A stretch of 64,000 bases of DNA from contig NZ_CP013126.1 in assembly GCF_001441165.1 (NCBI RefSeq), positions 2,075,551-2,139,550 of the forward strand, read 5' to 3'. The position numbers and the translations under genes are program-made. Each line of letters starts with the position of its first letter. Within the stretch, counting starts at the first letter, position 1. This stretch comes from Acidipropionibacterium acidipropionici (GTDB lineage Bacteria > Actinomycetota > Actinomycetes > Propionibacteriales > Propionibacteriaceae). Positions 42,223 to 49,963 of this stretch are shown one piece after another. A model generated the notes under the pieces. That model ran no database searches. It saw only the letters and a list, made by a program, of their open reading frames with translations, and was not told where the DNA came from.

Positions 42223-43065
42223 CTACTCCGGGCGTGTCGCGGGCAGGTCAACGGCCGGACGGGCCGGCGTCGATCGGGTGGCCGGCCCGCCACGGCTCCC
42301 CCAGGACGCCTTGCGTGCAGCCCTGCGCAGCACTCTCATGATCGGCTGGCCGAGGAGGGTGATGAGCACCACATTGGTGAGCGCCCGGCCCAGATTCCAG
42401 ACCATCGATGTGGCGATGTTGAACATCACGAAATGCTTGAGGTTGGTGCCGATCGACGCCTGCGCGGAATAGCTGATCGACGTCGACAGGCCCAGACTGA
42501 AGGGCCAGAAGGCGAAGTCCATCAACCAGCCGTAGCCGAATGCGGTGACGAACCCGTAGCCGGCCAGCATGACGGTCTCAGCCCAGCCCGACAGTCTGGG
42601 CAGCAGGCCGGCGCCGAGGCCGACGAAGCCGGCGGCGACCATCTGGTAGGGCAGCCAGGGGCCGAATCCGGCCGTGAGCACGGCCGAGGTGAGGAAGGTG
42701 GTGGCGCCCAGCAGGAATCCCATGCCGGCGCCGAAGACCCGTCCCCCCAGGATGATGAGCAGGAAGATGAACTCGATTCCCGCGGTGCCGGCGCTCAGTG
42801 GTCGCAGGGCGGCCCCGCATGCGGTGAGGACGCCGAGCATCGCCAGGGCCTTGGCGTCGATACCGGCCGATCCGAGGTCCGAGAGCAGGATGACGACCCC
42901 GAGCGCCAGCACCCCGGCCAGCAGGAAGGGCGCCCGCGACTCGTAGTCGGCCTGGGTGCCGGGGTTCAGCAGGAGCGGCCAGGTGAAGGCCAGCAGGCCG
43001 AGCACGGCGGTCAGCACCAGGATGATCCGGGAACTGGTCGGGGTGGCCAGGGCGGTGACTCTCAT
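42223..43065 (-). CDS. ECF transporter substrate-binding (S) component, probably for a corrinoid
   Basis: An integral membrane protein of 280 residues with about six to seven hydrophobic helices (IILVLTAVLGLLAFTWPLLL and onward) and a basic C-terminal tail. The pattern GFGPWLPYQMVAAGFVGLGAGLLP is typical of ECF S components. The ATG overlaps the ATPase stop by 4 bp. Operon order and the upstream cobalamin riboswitch suggest that it binds cobalamin or a precursor. The ligand is inferred from regulation, not from residues. Confidence 0.82.
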   Translation of the reverse strand: MRVTALATPTSSRIILVLTAVLGLLAFTWPLLLNPGTQADYESRAPFLLAGVLALGVVILLSDLGSAGIDAKALAMLGVLTACGAALRPLSAGTAGIEFIFLLIILGGRVFGAGMGFLLGATTFLTSAVLTAGFGPWLPYQMVAAGFVGLGAGLLPRLSGWAETVMLAGYGFVTAFGYGWLMDFAFWPFSLGLSTSISYSAQASIGTNLKHFVMFNIATSMVWNLGRALTNVVLITLLGQPIMRVLRRAARKASWGSRGGPATRSTPARPAVDLPATRPE

Positions 43066-44774
43066 CGGCTGCCCCCCTCCGCCGGCTCCTTGAGGGCACG
43101 CGCCACCTCGTCGGGGGTGAGGACGTCGGCCGGGTGGAAGACCTTCGCCATCTGCGGGGAGAAGGCCGGCGAGGAGGTGCAGACGGACCGGGTGGTGCCG
43201 TCGGCGACGATCTGGCCGTCGGCCATCACCACGGTGCGGTCGCTGGAGGCCGCGGCGAACTCGACGTCGTGGGTGCTGATGAGCACGGCGGCGGGGCTCC
43301 CGGGCAGGCCGGGTCCCGAGCCGTCGGCGATGCCACGCACGATGCGCGCCAGCTGGGCCTTCATGGCGTAGTCCAGGCCGCGGGTCGGCTCGTCCAGCAG
43401 CACCACCGTGGGTCGGGCCGCCAGCTGGATGGCCAGCACCAGGGCGAGCCGCTGGCCCTCCGACAGGTCCCGGGGGTCGCGGTCGGCCGGCAGGCCGGCG
43501 CCGAGCCTGTCGAGGATGGACGCCGTTGTTCCGGGGGCCACCTCGGACTCCCGGTCGGCCTGCTCGCACTCGTCGCCGACGCTGGGCAGGTAGAGCAGGT
43601 CGGCGGCCGCCTGGGGCACCAGGCTCACCAGTCGGCGGGCCTGCTCGGGGGAGGCGGTGCGCGGGTCCGACCACTCCTGTGCTCCGGATGCCGGGCGCGC
43701 CGCCGGGGCGGGGTTCGACCTCACCCGCACCGAGCCGGAGCTGCGGGTCGCCCCCTGCACGGCCCACATCAGGGAGGATTTCCCGGCCCCGTTGCGTCCC
43801 ATCAGGGCGGTGACGGTTCCGGACTGCAGCGCCAGGTCCACATGATCGACGGCGTCCAGGTCGCCGTAGGAGACGCAGAGGTCCTCCAGCTCGGCGACGT
43901 CGTCGTCCGGATCCGCGCTCCAGCTGAGGGCCTCGCTGGGTTCGGGGGCGCTGCGCGCCGGAATCCGCTCCTCGTCGTGCACCCGGCGACGGGCCCGCCG
44001 CACCGACAGGGGCACCGAGTCCCAGCCGAGGAGGCGCGACAGCTGCGCCAAGGGAGGGGTGACGTCGGCCTTCAGAAGTACCTCGGAGGGGTCCCCCTGG
44101 ACGGCCGAGCCGTCGCCGGGCAGCCAGATGACCGTGTCGGCGGCGTGCATCACCCGTTCGAGTCGGTGCTCGGCCAGCACCACCGTGAGCCCGACGTCGT
44201 CGACCAGTGTGGTGATGGAGGCCAGGACGTCCTGGGCGGCGGTCGGGTCCAGGGCGCTGGTCGGCTCGTCCAGCACCAGGATGCGGGGCTGGGCGGCCAG
44301 CACGGAGGCGATCGCGACCCGCTGCTGCTGGCCTCCCGACAGGTCCAGCAGGGGGCGGGAGCGGAGGTCGGCGATGCTCAGCAGGTCCAGGGTCTCCTCG
44401 ACCCGCTTGCGCATGATCGACGGCGAGATGCCCAGCTGCTCCATGCCGTAGGCGATCTCGTCCTCGACAGTGTCGGTGACGAAACCCGCCATCGGATTCT
44501 GGCCGACCACACCCACCACATCGGCCAGATCCCGGGGGCGGTGGCCGCGGGTGTCGCGGCCGGCGACGGTCACGGTGCCCTCCAGGCGGCCGCCGGAGAA
44601 GTGCGGCACCAGGCCGTTGAGGGCGCCCAGCAGGGTGGATTTCCCGGCACCTGTGCGCCCGATCACCAGGGCCAGGTCTCCCTCCTGGACGGCCAGGTCC
44701 AGATGGGACAGGACGGGCGCCTCGGCGTCGGGGAGGGTGATGGAGACGTCGTCGAGGCGGATCGCCGGGGTCAT
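43062..44774 (-). CDS. ECF transporter ATPase, fused A-A' (CbiO-type pair)
   Basis: The energising component of the transporter, 570 residues with two ABC ATPase halves. The first half has Walker A GRTGAGKST, signature LSGGQQQR and Walker B ILVLDEPTSALDP. The second half has Walker A GRNGAGKSS, a diverged signature (LSEGQRLA) and VVLLDEPTRGLD. The halves are joined by an acidic linker of about 60 residues. ATG 44774 overlaps the T-component stop and the protein stop overlaps the S-component start, so the three are coupled. Confidence 0.9.
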   Translation of the reverse strand: MTPAIRLDDVSITLPDAEAPVLSHLDLAVQEGDLALVIGRTGAGKSTLLGALNGLVPHFSGGRLEGTVTVAGRDTRGHRPRDLADVVGVVGQNPMAGFVTDTVEDEIAYGMEQLGISPSIMRKRVEETLDLLSIADLRSRPLLDLSGGQQQRVAIASVLAAQPRILVLDEPTSALDPTAAQDVLASITTLVDDVGLTVVLAEHRLERVMHAADTVIWLPGDGSAVQGDPSEVLLKADVTPPLAQLSRLLGWDSVPLSVRRARRRVHDEERIPARSAPEPSEALSWSADPDDDVAELEDLCVSYGDLDAVDHVDLALQSGTVTALMGRNGAGKSSLMWAVQGATRSSGSVRVRSNPAPAARPASGAQEWSDPRTASPEQARRLVSLVPQAAADLLYLPSVGDECEQADRESEVAPGTTASILDRLGAGLPADRDPRDLSEGQRLALVLAIQLAARPTVVLLDEPTRGLDYAMKAQLARIVRGIADGSGPGLPGSPAAVLISTHDVEFAAASSDRTVVMADGQIVADGTTRSVCTSSPAFSPQMAKVFHPADVLTPDEVARALKEPAEGGSR

Positions 44775-46084
44775 CGGCCTCTCCGATCGGGGTGATTGGG
44801 CCGCGGCTGGGCCGGAAGATCCCGCTGCCGTGGCTGTGCCGGAAGATCCCGCTGCCGCGGCTGGGCCGCACGGGCCCGCCGTGGTGGGGAGGTGAGGAAT
44901 GCGGGTGCGGCGACCAGGGCCGCGATGCCCAGCATGAGCGGGTGCAGCACCGGCCACTCCAGCGGGCTGGTCGACGGGTTGACGGCGGCCGGGGCGAGGC
45001 TGTTGAGAGCAGCGGTGCAGATCACCACCAACAGCCCGCAGCCGATCACCGCGATCGACCGTGGGGTCCACCGGTGCGGCCGGTAGCGGGTGACCCGCAG
45101 GCGTCGTCCCGAGGACCGCAGGCCGGCGACCGCACCGATGGCGCTCAGACCGAGCACCACCGCGCCGACCAGCTGTGCCGACAGGCGCGGCGCCGACGCC
45201 CACCGCGGATCGGTGAGGAGCAGATAGACGCCGATGACCAGGCCGCACATCGACGCCACCAGCCCGGTGGCGGTGCCGGGGCGGACCCTGCGGTTGTCGC
45301 GGGTCCGCCCGAATCCCCGCGACTCCATCGCCCGGGACAGGTCCATCGAGGACTCCACGGCGTCCTGGAGTACGGGGATGAGGATGCTGGTGAGGGCCCG
45401 CAGGCCCTTGGCGCGTCCGCCGCGCAGCCGACGCGCCCGCCGGACCCGGGCCACCGAGACGATGAGTTGGGGGAAGACCGACAGAGCGATGACGACGGCC
45501 ACCGAGATGTCGTGGAGGGCGGCCGGCACGGATTTGAGGACGCCGCGGGGATCGGCGAGAGTGTTGGCGGCCCCGAAACAGGCCAGCATGGTGGCCAGGC
45601 GCAGGGCGTCGTAGCCGGTGGTGGCCAGCCCCTCGGCGGTCACCGGGCCGCCGAGGGTGACGCCCAGCGGCAGTGGGATCCGGGGCAGCCGGACCAGGAC
45701 GGTGCCGGTGTCCGAACCGCCCAGCAGGATCTGGAAGACCATCCGGATGATGATCACCGACAGCGCCAGGGTGATGTAGGTGCCGGCCGAACGGGCCCAG
45801 GGGGCGTCGCTGCGCCGGTTGGCGACCACGAGTGCCAGGGCGGCGATCACCAGGACAATGAGCAGTGGACTGGTGGTCATGCTCACCGCGGCGCCGGTGG
45901 CCAGCGCCCAGGCCCACCAGGCCACCGGATGGGTGGGCGCCCCGCCGGCCGTGCGTGCCGGCCTGTTCGTGCCCCCGGCGCGTCCCGGCCGGGCCTCCAG
46001 CGGTCCGGCTCCGGGGGAGGGGCGGCGTCCGGCCCCGTCATCGGTGATGACGGGGTCGGCGGGACGTTCCAGCAGCCGGGGCAC
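44771..46084 (-). CDS. ECF transporter transmembrane (T) component
   Basis: Couples the ATPases to the S component in the membrane. The 437-residue protein has a Pro-rich N-terminal tail and several membrane helices. The cytoplasmic coupling region contains SRAMESRGFGRTRDNR, the usual Ala/Ser-Arg-Gly motif. It ends in a short tandem repeat (RQRDLPAQP twice), which corresponds to a 30-bp DNA repeat. It starts at GTG 46084, 8 bp after the upstream stop. It is larger than most EcfT proteins (about 250 residues), partly because of extra C-terminal membrane helices. Confidence 0.85.
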   Translation of the reverse strand: MPRLLERPADPVITDDGAGRRPSPGAGPLEARPGRAGGTNRPARTAGGAPTHPVAWWAWALATGAAVSMTTSPLLIVLVIAALALVVANRRSDAPWARSAGTYITLALSVIIIRMVFQILLGGSDTGTVLVRLPRIPLPLGVTLGGPVTAEGLATTGYDALRLATMLACFGAANTLADPRGVLKSVPAALHDISVAVVIALSVFPQLIVSVARVRRARRLRGGRAKGLRALTSILIPVLQDAVESSMDLSRAMESRGFGRTRDNRRVRPGTATGLVASMCGLVIGVYLLLTDPRWASAPRLSAQLVGAVVLGLSAIGAVAGLRSSGRRLRVTRYRPHRWTPRSIAVIGCGLLVVICTAALNSLAPAAVNPSTSPLEWPVLHPLMLGIAALVAAPAFLTSPPRRARAAQPRQRDLPAQPRQRDLPAQPRPNHPDRRGR

Positions 46085-46092
46085 CGCGCCGG

Positions 46093-46746
46093 TCAGTTCC
46101 GGCGCCGGCGGACGACGAGGTAGACGACGACGCCGATGACGATGACCGCCGCGACGATCCCGACCCCCCAGGCGGTCGAGGAGGAACTGCCGCCGGAGTC
46201 GGAGGAGGCGGCGGGGGAGGCCGATGAGGACGGCGTCGAGGAGGACGCGTCGGGCACCTCGGCGGTCAGGGACAGCGTCTTCGGGGTGCAGGACTTCTCA
46301 GAGGCCTTGTTGTAGCACCAGGCCTCGATGGATCCCTTGACCGGCTTCGACTGGTCGGCGGCCTTCTGGGAGTAGGTGAAGGTCTTGCCATCGGTGGAGG
46401 TGTAGTAGTTCCAGTACTGCCCGTTGAATTTCGCGGGGCAGGGATTCGGCTTCTTGTCGAGGGAGCAGATCATGCCCTTGGCGTCCTTGCCGACGTCGAC
46501 CCCCGCGGACTTCAGGGCCGCCTCGCCGGTGCCGAAGTCGGTGGCGCAGCTGTTGGCCACCACCGATCCGTCGGAGTAGGTGACGTAGACCCACACATTG
46601 CCGGCCTTGAGGCAGTCCTGCGGGGTGGCGGCGGGGAGTCCCTGGGCGGACGCCGAGGCGGCACCAGAGGCGAGCATCGCGGCACACAGCAGCAGTGCTG
46701 AGAACAGAGCGGCCAGACGCTGTAGGGGATGAGCTGGGCTGTGCAC
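46093..46746 (-). CDS. Secreted, membrane-anchored protein with DUF4430/SCO2322-like domain
   Basis: The first gene of the ECF operon. The 217 residues show a signal peptide (LAALFSALLLCAAMLASGAASASA), a domain of about 130 residues with WVYVTYSDGSVV, GMICSLDKKPNPC and GQYWNYYTSTDGKTFTYS, a Ser-rich spacer, a transmembrane helix and a basic VVRRRRN end. The domain resembles the actinobacterial family that includes intrinsic-factor-like DUF4430 proteins near ECF operons. An external corrinoid-capturing role is inferred. It starts at GTG 46746 with AAAGAGG about 7 bp upstream. Confidence 0.72.
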   Translation of the reverse strand: MHSPAHPLQRLAALFSALLLCAAMLASGAASASAQGLPAATPQDCLKAGNVWVYVTYSDGSVVANSCATDFGTGEAALKSAGVDVGKDAKGMICSLDKKPNPCPAKFNGQYWNYYTSTDGKTFTYSQKAADQSKPVKGSIEAWCYNKASEKSCTPKTLSLTAEVPDASSSTPSSSASPAASSDSGGSSSSTAWGVGIVAAVIVIGVVVYLVVRRRRN

Positions 46747-46863
46747 GACGTGCCTCTTTCACTGGCGGTCCCGGTCGCGATCCGCGTCCGGTCCAGCCCG
46801 CGGACCCATCCGTGACCTCGACGGAATTGGGGGGCGGTGCGAGACGTGACGTCGACGCGGCGA

Positions 46864-46998
46864 CCCCTGGGTCGGAGTCCTCGCGGGCGGTCCGGCTCCG
46901 CCGCGGTGCGGCGTCACGGTTGCGGGTCAGCTCCGGTCTTTCACCGGATTCTCCCAGGGGGCCGTACCACGATCGGTGGACCGCCCCCGGACAAGGAC
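46864..46998 (-). promoter_or_regulatory. Cobalamin-type (AdoCbl/B12) riboswitch upstream of the ECF operon
   Basis: On the minus strand the RNA contains GGGAG, GGTG and the core GCTGACCCGCAACCGTGA (core CCCGCAACCGTGA at 46926-46914). The B12-box-like GAGCCGGACCGCCC (46898-46885) follows. Its 3' half pairs perfectly over 9 bp with the upstream GGGCGGTCC (46986-46978), forming the P1 helix. Just downstream, CCCAGGGG (46871-46864) could pair with CCCCTGGG (46960-46953) inside the aptamer, giving a possible switch helix. Confidence 0.85.
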
Positions 46999-47004
46999 GC
47001 AAGC

Positions 47005-47034
47005 ATCATAGGTCCGGCGGGCCCCCTGTGTGAA
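47005..47034 (-). promoter_or_regulatory. Promoter of the ECF operon
   Basis: On the minus strand TTCACA (47034-47029) and TATGAT (47010-47005) are spaced by 18 bp. The start would be near 46998, immediately before the riboswitch. Confidence 0.7.
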
Positions 47035-47068
47035 GTGCCGTCGCCGCGGCGACCGTCGTCGGCTGCGG

Positions 47069-47659
47069 TCAGCCGGTGACGTCGAGCACCCGGAATCCCT
47101 TGGCCGAGGCCACCCGGGTCGCCGCGTACCCCTGCCCGCCGAGCCAGCGCGCCAGCGAGTCCGCTCCCAGATTGCGTCCCACGACCAGATGCGCGACGCC
47201 GTCGGCGGAGAGCCGGCCGAGCCAGGTCAGCAGCATCTCGTGGAGTGTCTCCTTGCCCACCCGGATGGGCGGGTTGGACCAGATCTCGTCGAAGCGGAGG
47301 TCCGGATCGACCTCCTCGGGGCGCGAGGCCCGCACCCGATCGCCGACCCCCAGTGAGCGCGCGTTGCGGTCGGTGAGGCTCACCGCCAGGTCATTGACGT
47401 CGACGGCGTGCACCCGGGCGCCGGGGACGGCCAGGGCCAGGGCGCAGGCGATCGGCCCGTAGCCGCAGCCCAGGTCGAGGAAGGTGCCGGGACCCGACGG
47501 CGGTTCGACGGACCTGAACAGCACAGAGGTGCCCAGATCGAGCCTGGAACCGGAGAAGACGCCGCCGGCGGTGGTGAAGGTGAGTTCCTCGTCCCAGATC
47601 CGGGCCCGGATGGTGCGGGTCTCGACCGGGCCGGTGGGGGTCTGGAAGTAATGGCTCAC
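47069..47659 (-). CDS. Class I methyltransferase, RsmC-like
   Basis: A 196-residue SAM-dependent methyltransferase. Motif I is FLDLGCGYGPIACAL and the catalytic NPP-type motif is SNPPIRVGK, characteristic of the RsmC/RlmG class of rRNA guanine-N2 methyltransferases. It is the short form without the N-terminal pseudo-domain. It lies 12 bp after truA on the same strand and probably is third in the trmB-truA operon. The exact rRNA site is not assigned. Confidence 0.82.
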   Translation of the reverse strand: MSHYFQTPTGPVETRTIRARIWDEELTFTTAGGVFSGSRLDLGTSVLFRSVEPPSGPGTFLDLGCGYGPIACALALAVPGARVHAVDVNDLAVSLTDRNARSLGVGDRVRASRPEEVDPDLRFDEIWSNPPIRVGKETLHEMLLTWLGRLSADGVAHLVVGRNLGADSLARWLGGQGYAATRVASAKGFRVLDVTG

Positions 47660-47671
47660 GGGGTCACTCTC

Positions 47672-48562
47672 TCATCGCGCGGCGTGCGTCGTGGGGGTCG
47701 TCGGGAGGTCCGGCCCGTCGCAGCCGCAGTCGGCGAGCTCGTCGGCGCTGCGCACGGCGCGGGACTGCGCTGCCCGGGCGGCCAGCCCGTCCTCGTCGGG
47801 GTAGCCGACCTCCTCCAGGGTGAGGCCGGCGGCGGGCATGACGACGACGCTGGAGGCTCTGGTCGGCGAGGCGGCGACCTCGTCGAGCCACTGCTGACGG
47901 CGTCTGGAGGCGCCGACCGCCGCGAGCGCCCCGACCAGGGAGCGGACCATGGAGTGGCAGAAGGCGTCGGCTCGGACGGTGAGCTCGATGGTGCCGGCGG
48001 GGTCGTCCAGGCGCACCGCCCGGCAGTCCATCAGGGTGCGGATGGTGGTGGCCCCCTCGCGCCGTTTGCAGAATGGCGCGAAGTCGCGCAGACCGAGCAG
48101 GGAGGCGCCGGCCGCGTTGAGCAGGTCGACGTCGAGGTGCTCGCGGACCTGCACGACGTGGCGGCGGTCCAGCGGATCGGGGTCCGAGTCGGCGTCCCAC
48201 AGCCGGTAGACGTAGCGGCGCCACAGGGCGGAGAAGCGGGCGTCGAAGGCGTCGGGTACCGCGCTGACCCGCCGGACGACGACGTCGGGCTCCAGGACGC
48301 GCCGGAGGCGGCGCGCCAGGTCGGGGCGGGGCTCGAGGGCGGCCGGCAGGTCGATGTGGGCCACCTGCCCGCGGGCGTGGACGCCGGCGTCGGTGCGCCC
48401 GGCCACGGTCAGCGGCACCGGGGGGTCGAGCCTGAGGACCCGGGGGATCCACCGCTCCAGCTCGCCCTGGACGGTGCGCCGGTCCGGCTGGGCGGCCCAG
48501 CCGGAGAAGTCGGCGCCGTCATAGGCGATGTCCAGGCGCCAGCGTCTGGTGACCTCGCTCAT
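47672..48562 (-). CDS. truA: tRNA pseudouridine(38-40) synthase TruA
   Basis: Isomerises uridines 38, 39 and 40 in tRNA anticodon arms. The 296 residues begin MSEVTRRWRLDIAYDGADFSG, with the catalytic Asp58 in VAGRTDAGVHARGQ. It has a C-terminal tail of about 30 residues. ATG 48562 overlaps the trmB stop by 4 bp. In many actinobacteria truA follows rplQ; here it is inverted and next to trmB. Confidence 0.95.
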   Translation of the reverse strand: MSEVTRRWRLDIAYDGADFSGWAAQPDRRTVQGELERWIPRVLRLDPPVPLTVAGRTDAGVHARGQVAHIDLPAALEPRPDLARRLRRVLEPDVVVRRVSAVPDAFDARFSALWRRYVYRLWDADSDPDPLDRRHVVQVREHLDVDLLNAAGASLLGLRDFAPFCKRREGATTIRTLMDCRAVRLDDPAGTIELTVRADAFCHSMVRSLVGALAAVGASRRRQQWLDEVAASPTRASSVVVMPAAGLTLEEVGYPDEDGLAARAAQSRAVRSADELADCGCDGPDLPTTPTTHAAR

Positions 48563-49506
48563 CCGGCCGTCTCCTCGGCCTCCCGGGCATTCCGGTAGAG
48601 CAGGTCGCGCACTGTGCGGCCGGCCGCGACGCCCTTCTTCTCGTAACGGGTGATCGGTCTCTCGGACCAGCGCGGCGCATAGCCCTCGGGGCCGGCGTCG
48701 ACGGGCACCAGTCCGGGTTCGCGGGTCAGGACGTCGAGCATCCAGTCCGCGTAGTCCTGCCAGTCGGTGGCCAGCCGCCACAGACCGCCGGGGCGCAGCC
48801 GTGAGGCGACCAGACGGGCGAGGTCGGGGCTGACGATTCTGCGCTTGTGGTGGCGCTTCTTGTGCCACGGATCGGCGAAAAAGGTCCACAACTCGTCGAG
48901 ATCGCCGGGCCCGAAGAGGTGCTCCAGGCCGGCGGCGGCGTCGGCGATGATGATGCGGACGTTGCGCGCCCCGGCGTGGTCGAGGCGGGTCAGGGAGGAG
49001 GCGACCGAGGGCAGGTACACCTCGAAGCCGATGAAGTCGCGCTCCGGGTGGGCCGCGGCGACCGAGGCCAGGACGTCGCCGGAGCCCGATCCGATCTCGA
49101 CGGTCAGCGGGGCACGGCGTCCGAAGATCTCGGTCGGGTCGAGCCGGGAGCCGGGGGCCACCGATGTGCTGGTGGTGTCGTGGGGCACGTCGACCAGGTA
49201 GCGGGAGCCCAGTCGGGCCATCGCATGCTCTTGGGAGGTGTTCATCCGGGGGGATCGGCGCACGAAGGAGACGACTCCCCGGTGGAGCCGGTCCCCACCC
49301 CGATGGGCGCCGGCCGAGTGGTCGCCCTCGGGGGTCGCGGGGGGGTCGTCTCCCCGGTTGGTCGGCGCGTCGGGGGTCGCGAGGGGGTCGTCTCCCCGGT
49401 TGGTCGGCGCGTCGGGGGTCGCGAGGGGGTCGTCTCCCTGCCTGGTCTGGATTGCCACGGTCGCCGATGGTAACCCGTCAGCGCCGCTCGGTGCCGGTCG
49501 AGGCAT
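48559..49506 (-). CDS. trmB: tRNA (guanine-N7)-methyltransferase TrmB with repeat-containing N-terminal tail
   Basis: Methylates G46 in tRNA. The family core starts at VVSFVRRSPRMNTSQEHA (about residue 78) and has LTVEIGSGSGDVLA (SAM motif I), DELWTFFADPWHKKRHHKRR and the C-terminal TRYEKKG. The tail of about 78 residues encodes the 14-residue unit GDDPLATPDAPTNR in 2.6 tandem copies, from a 42-bp minisatellite. ATG 49506 has GGAGAGGA upstream and overlaps the MarR gene by 29 bp; GTG 49458 is an alternative start. The true start is uncertain. Confidence 0.88.
   Translation of the reverse strand: MPRPAPSGADGLPSATVAIQTRQGDDPLATPDAPTNRGDDPLATPDAPTNRGDDPPATPEGDHSAGAHRGGDRLHRGVVSFVRRSPRMNTSQEHAMARLGSRYLVDVPHDTTSTSVAPGSRLDPTEIFGRRAPLTVEIGSGSGDVLASVAAAHPERDFIGFEVYLPSVASSLTRLDHAGARNVRIIIADAAAGLEHLFGPGDLDELWTFFADPWHKKRHHKRRIVSPDLARLVASRLRPGGLWRLATDWQDYADWMLDVLTREPGLVPVDAGPEGYAPRWSERPITRYEKKGVAAGRTVRDLLYRNAREAEETAG
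49329..49439. repeat. 42-bp minisatellite inside trmB
   Basis: The unit CGGGGGTCGCG... repeats at 49329, 49371 and 49413, the third partial. Period is 42 bp, preserving the reading frame. Copies are nearly identical, which suggests recent slippage and possible length variation between strains. Confidence 0.85.
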
Positions 49507-49963
49507 TGCGGGCGATCCTCTCCAGTGCCGGAAGCGCCTGGTGGAGGGCCTCGAGCTGCGGGTCGGTGAGACCCTCCATCAGGCAGGCGATATCACCGGC
49601 CCGCTCGGTGCGCGCCTGCTTGAGCGCCGTCCGGCCGGAGGAGGTGATGGCCACGACGAAGGCCCGGCCGTCGTCGGGGTCATCGGTGCGGCTGATGTAT
49701 CCGCGGGATTCCAGTGCGGCGACGATCCTGGTGATCGAGGGCCTGGTGACCCTTTCGATATCGGCCAGCTCGGCCGGACGCAGTGGCCCCGACCGGTCGA
49801 TGGTCGCCAGGGCCGACAGCGCACCGTAGGTCATGGTGAACGACGTCACCCGGATCCGCCGGCTGATCCGGCTGATGGCGGTCGTGAACCTTGAGGTGAA
49901 GTCCTCATCGGGGGGCGCGGAGGGGTCGTCGGGCCCCTGCGTCGGGGCGCACTCCGGGCCCAT
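49478..49963 (-). CDS. MarR family transcriptional regulator
   Basis: A winged-helix regulator of 161 residues with a typical MarR core (YGALSALATIDRSGPLRPAELADIERVTRPSITRIVAALE then GYISRTDDPDDGRAFVVAI). The wing DPDDGR is conserved. Its ATG overlaps the TGA at the end of the continuous MFS reading (TGATG), so it is the second gene of a two-gene operon behind a perfect inverted repeat at 51787-51807. Autoregulation and control of the pump are likely; the ligand is unknown. Confidence 0.9.
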   Translation of the reverse strand: MGPECAPTQGPDDPSAPPDEDFTSRFTTAISRISRRIRVTSFTMTYGALSALATIDRSGPLRPAELADIERVTRPSITRIVAALESRGYISRTDDPDDGRAFVVAITSSGRTALKQARTERAGDIACLMEGLTDPQLEALHQALPALERIARNASTGTERR

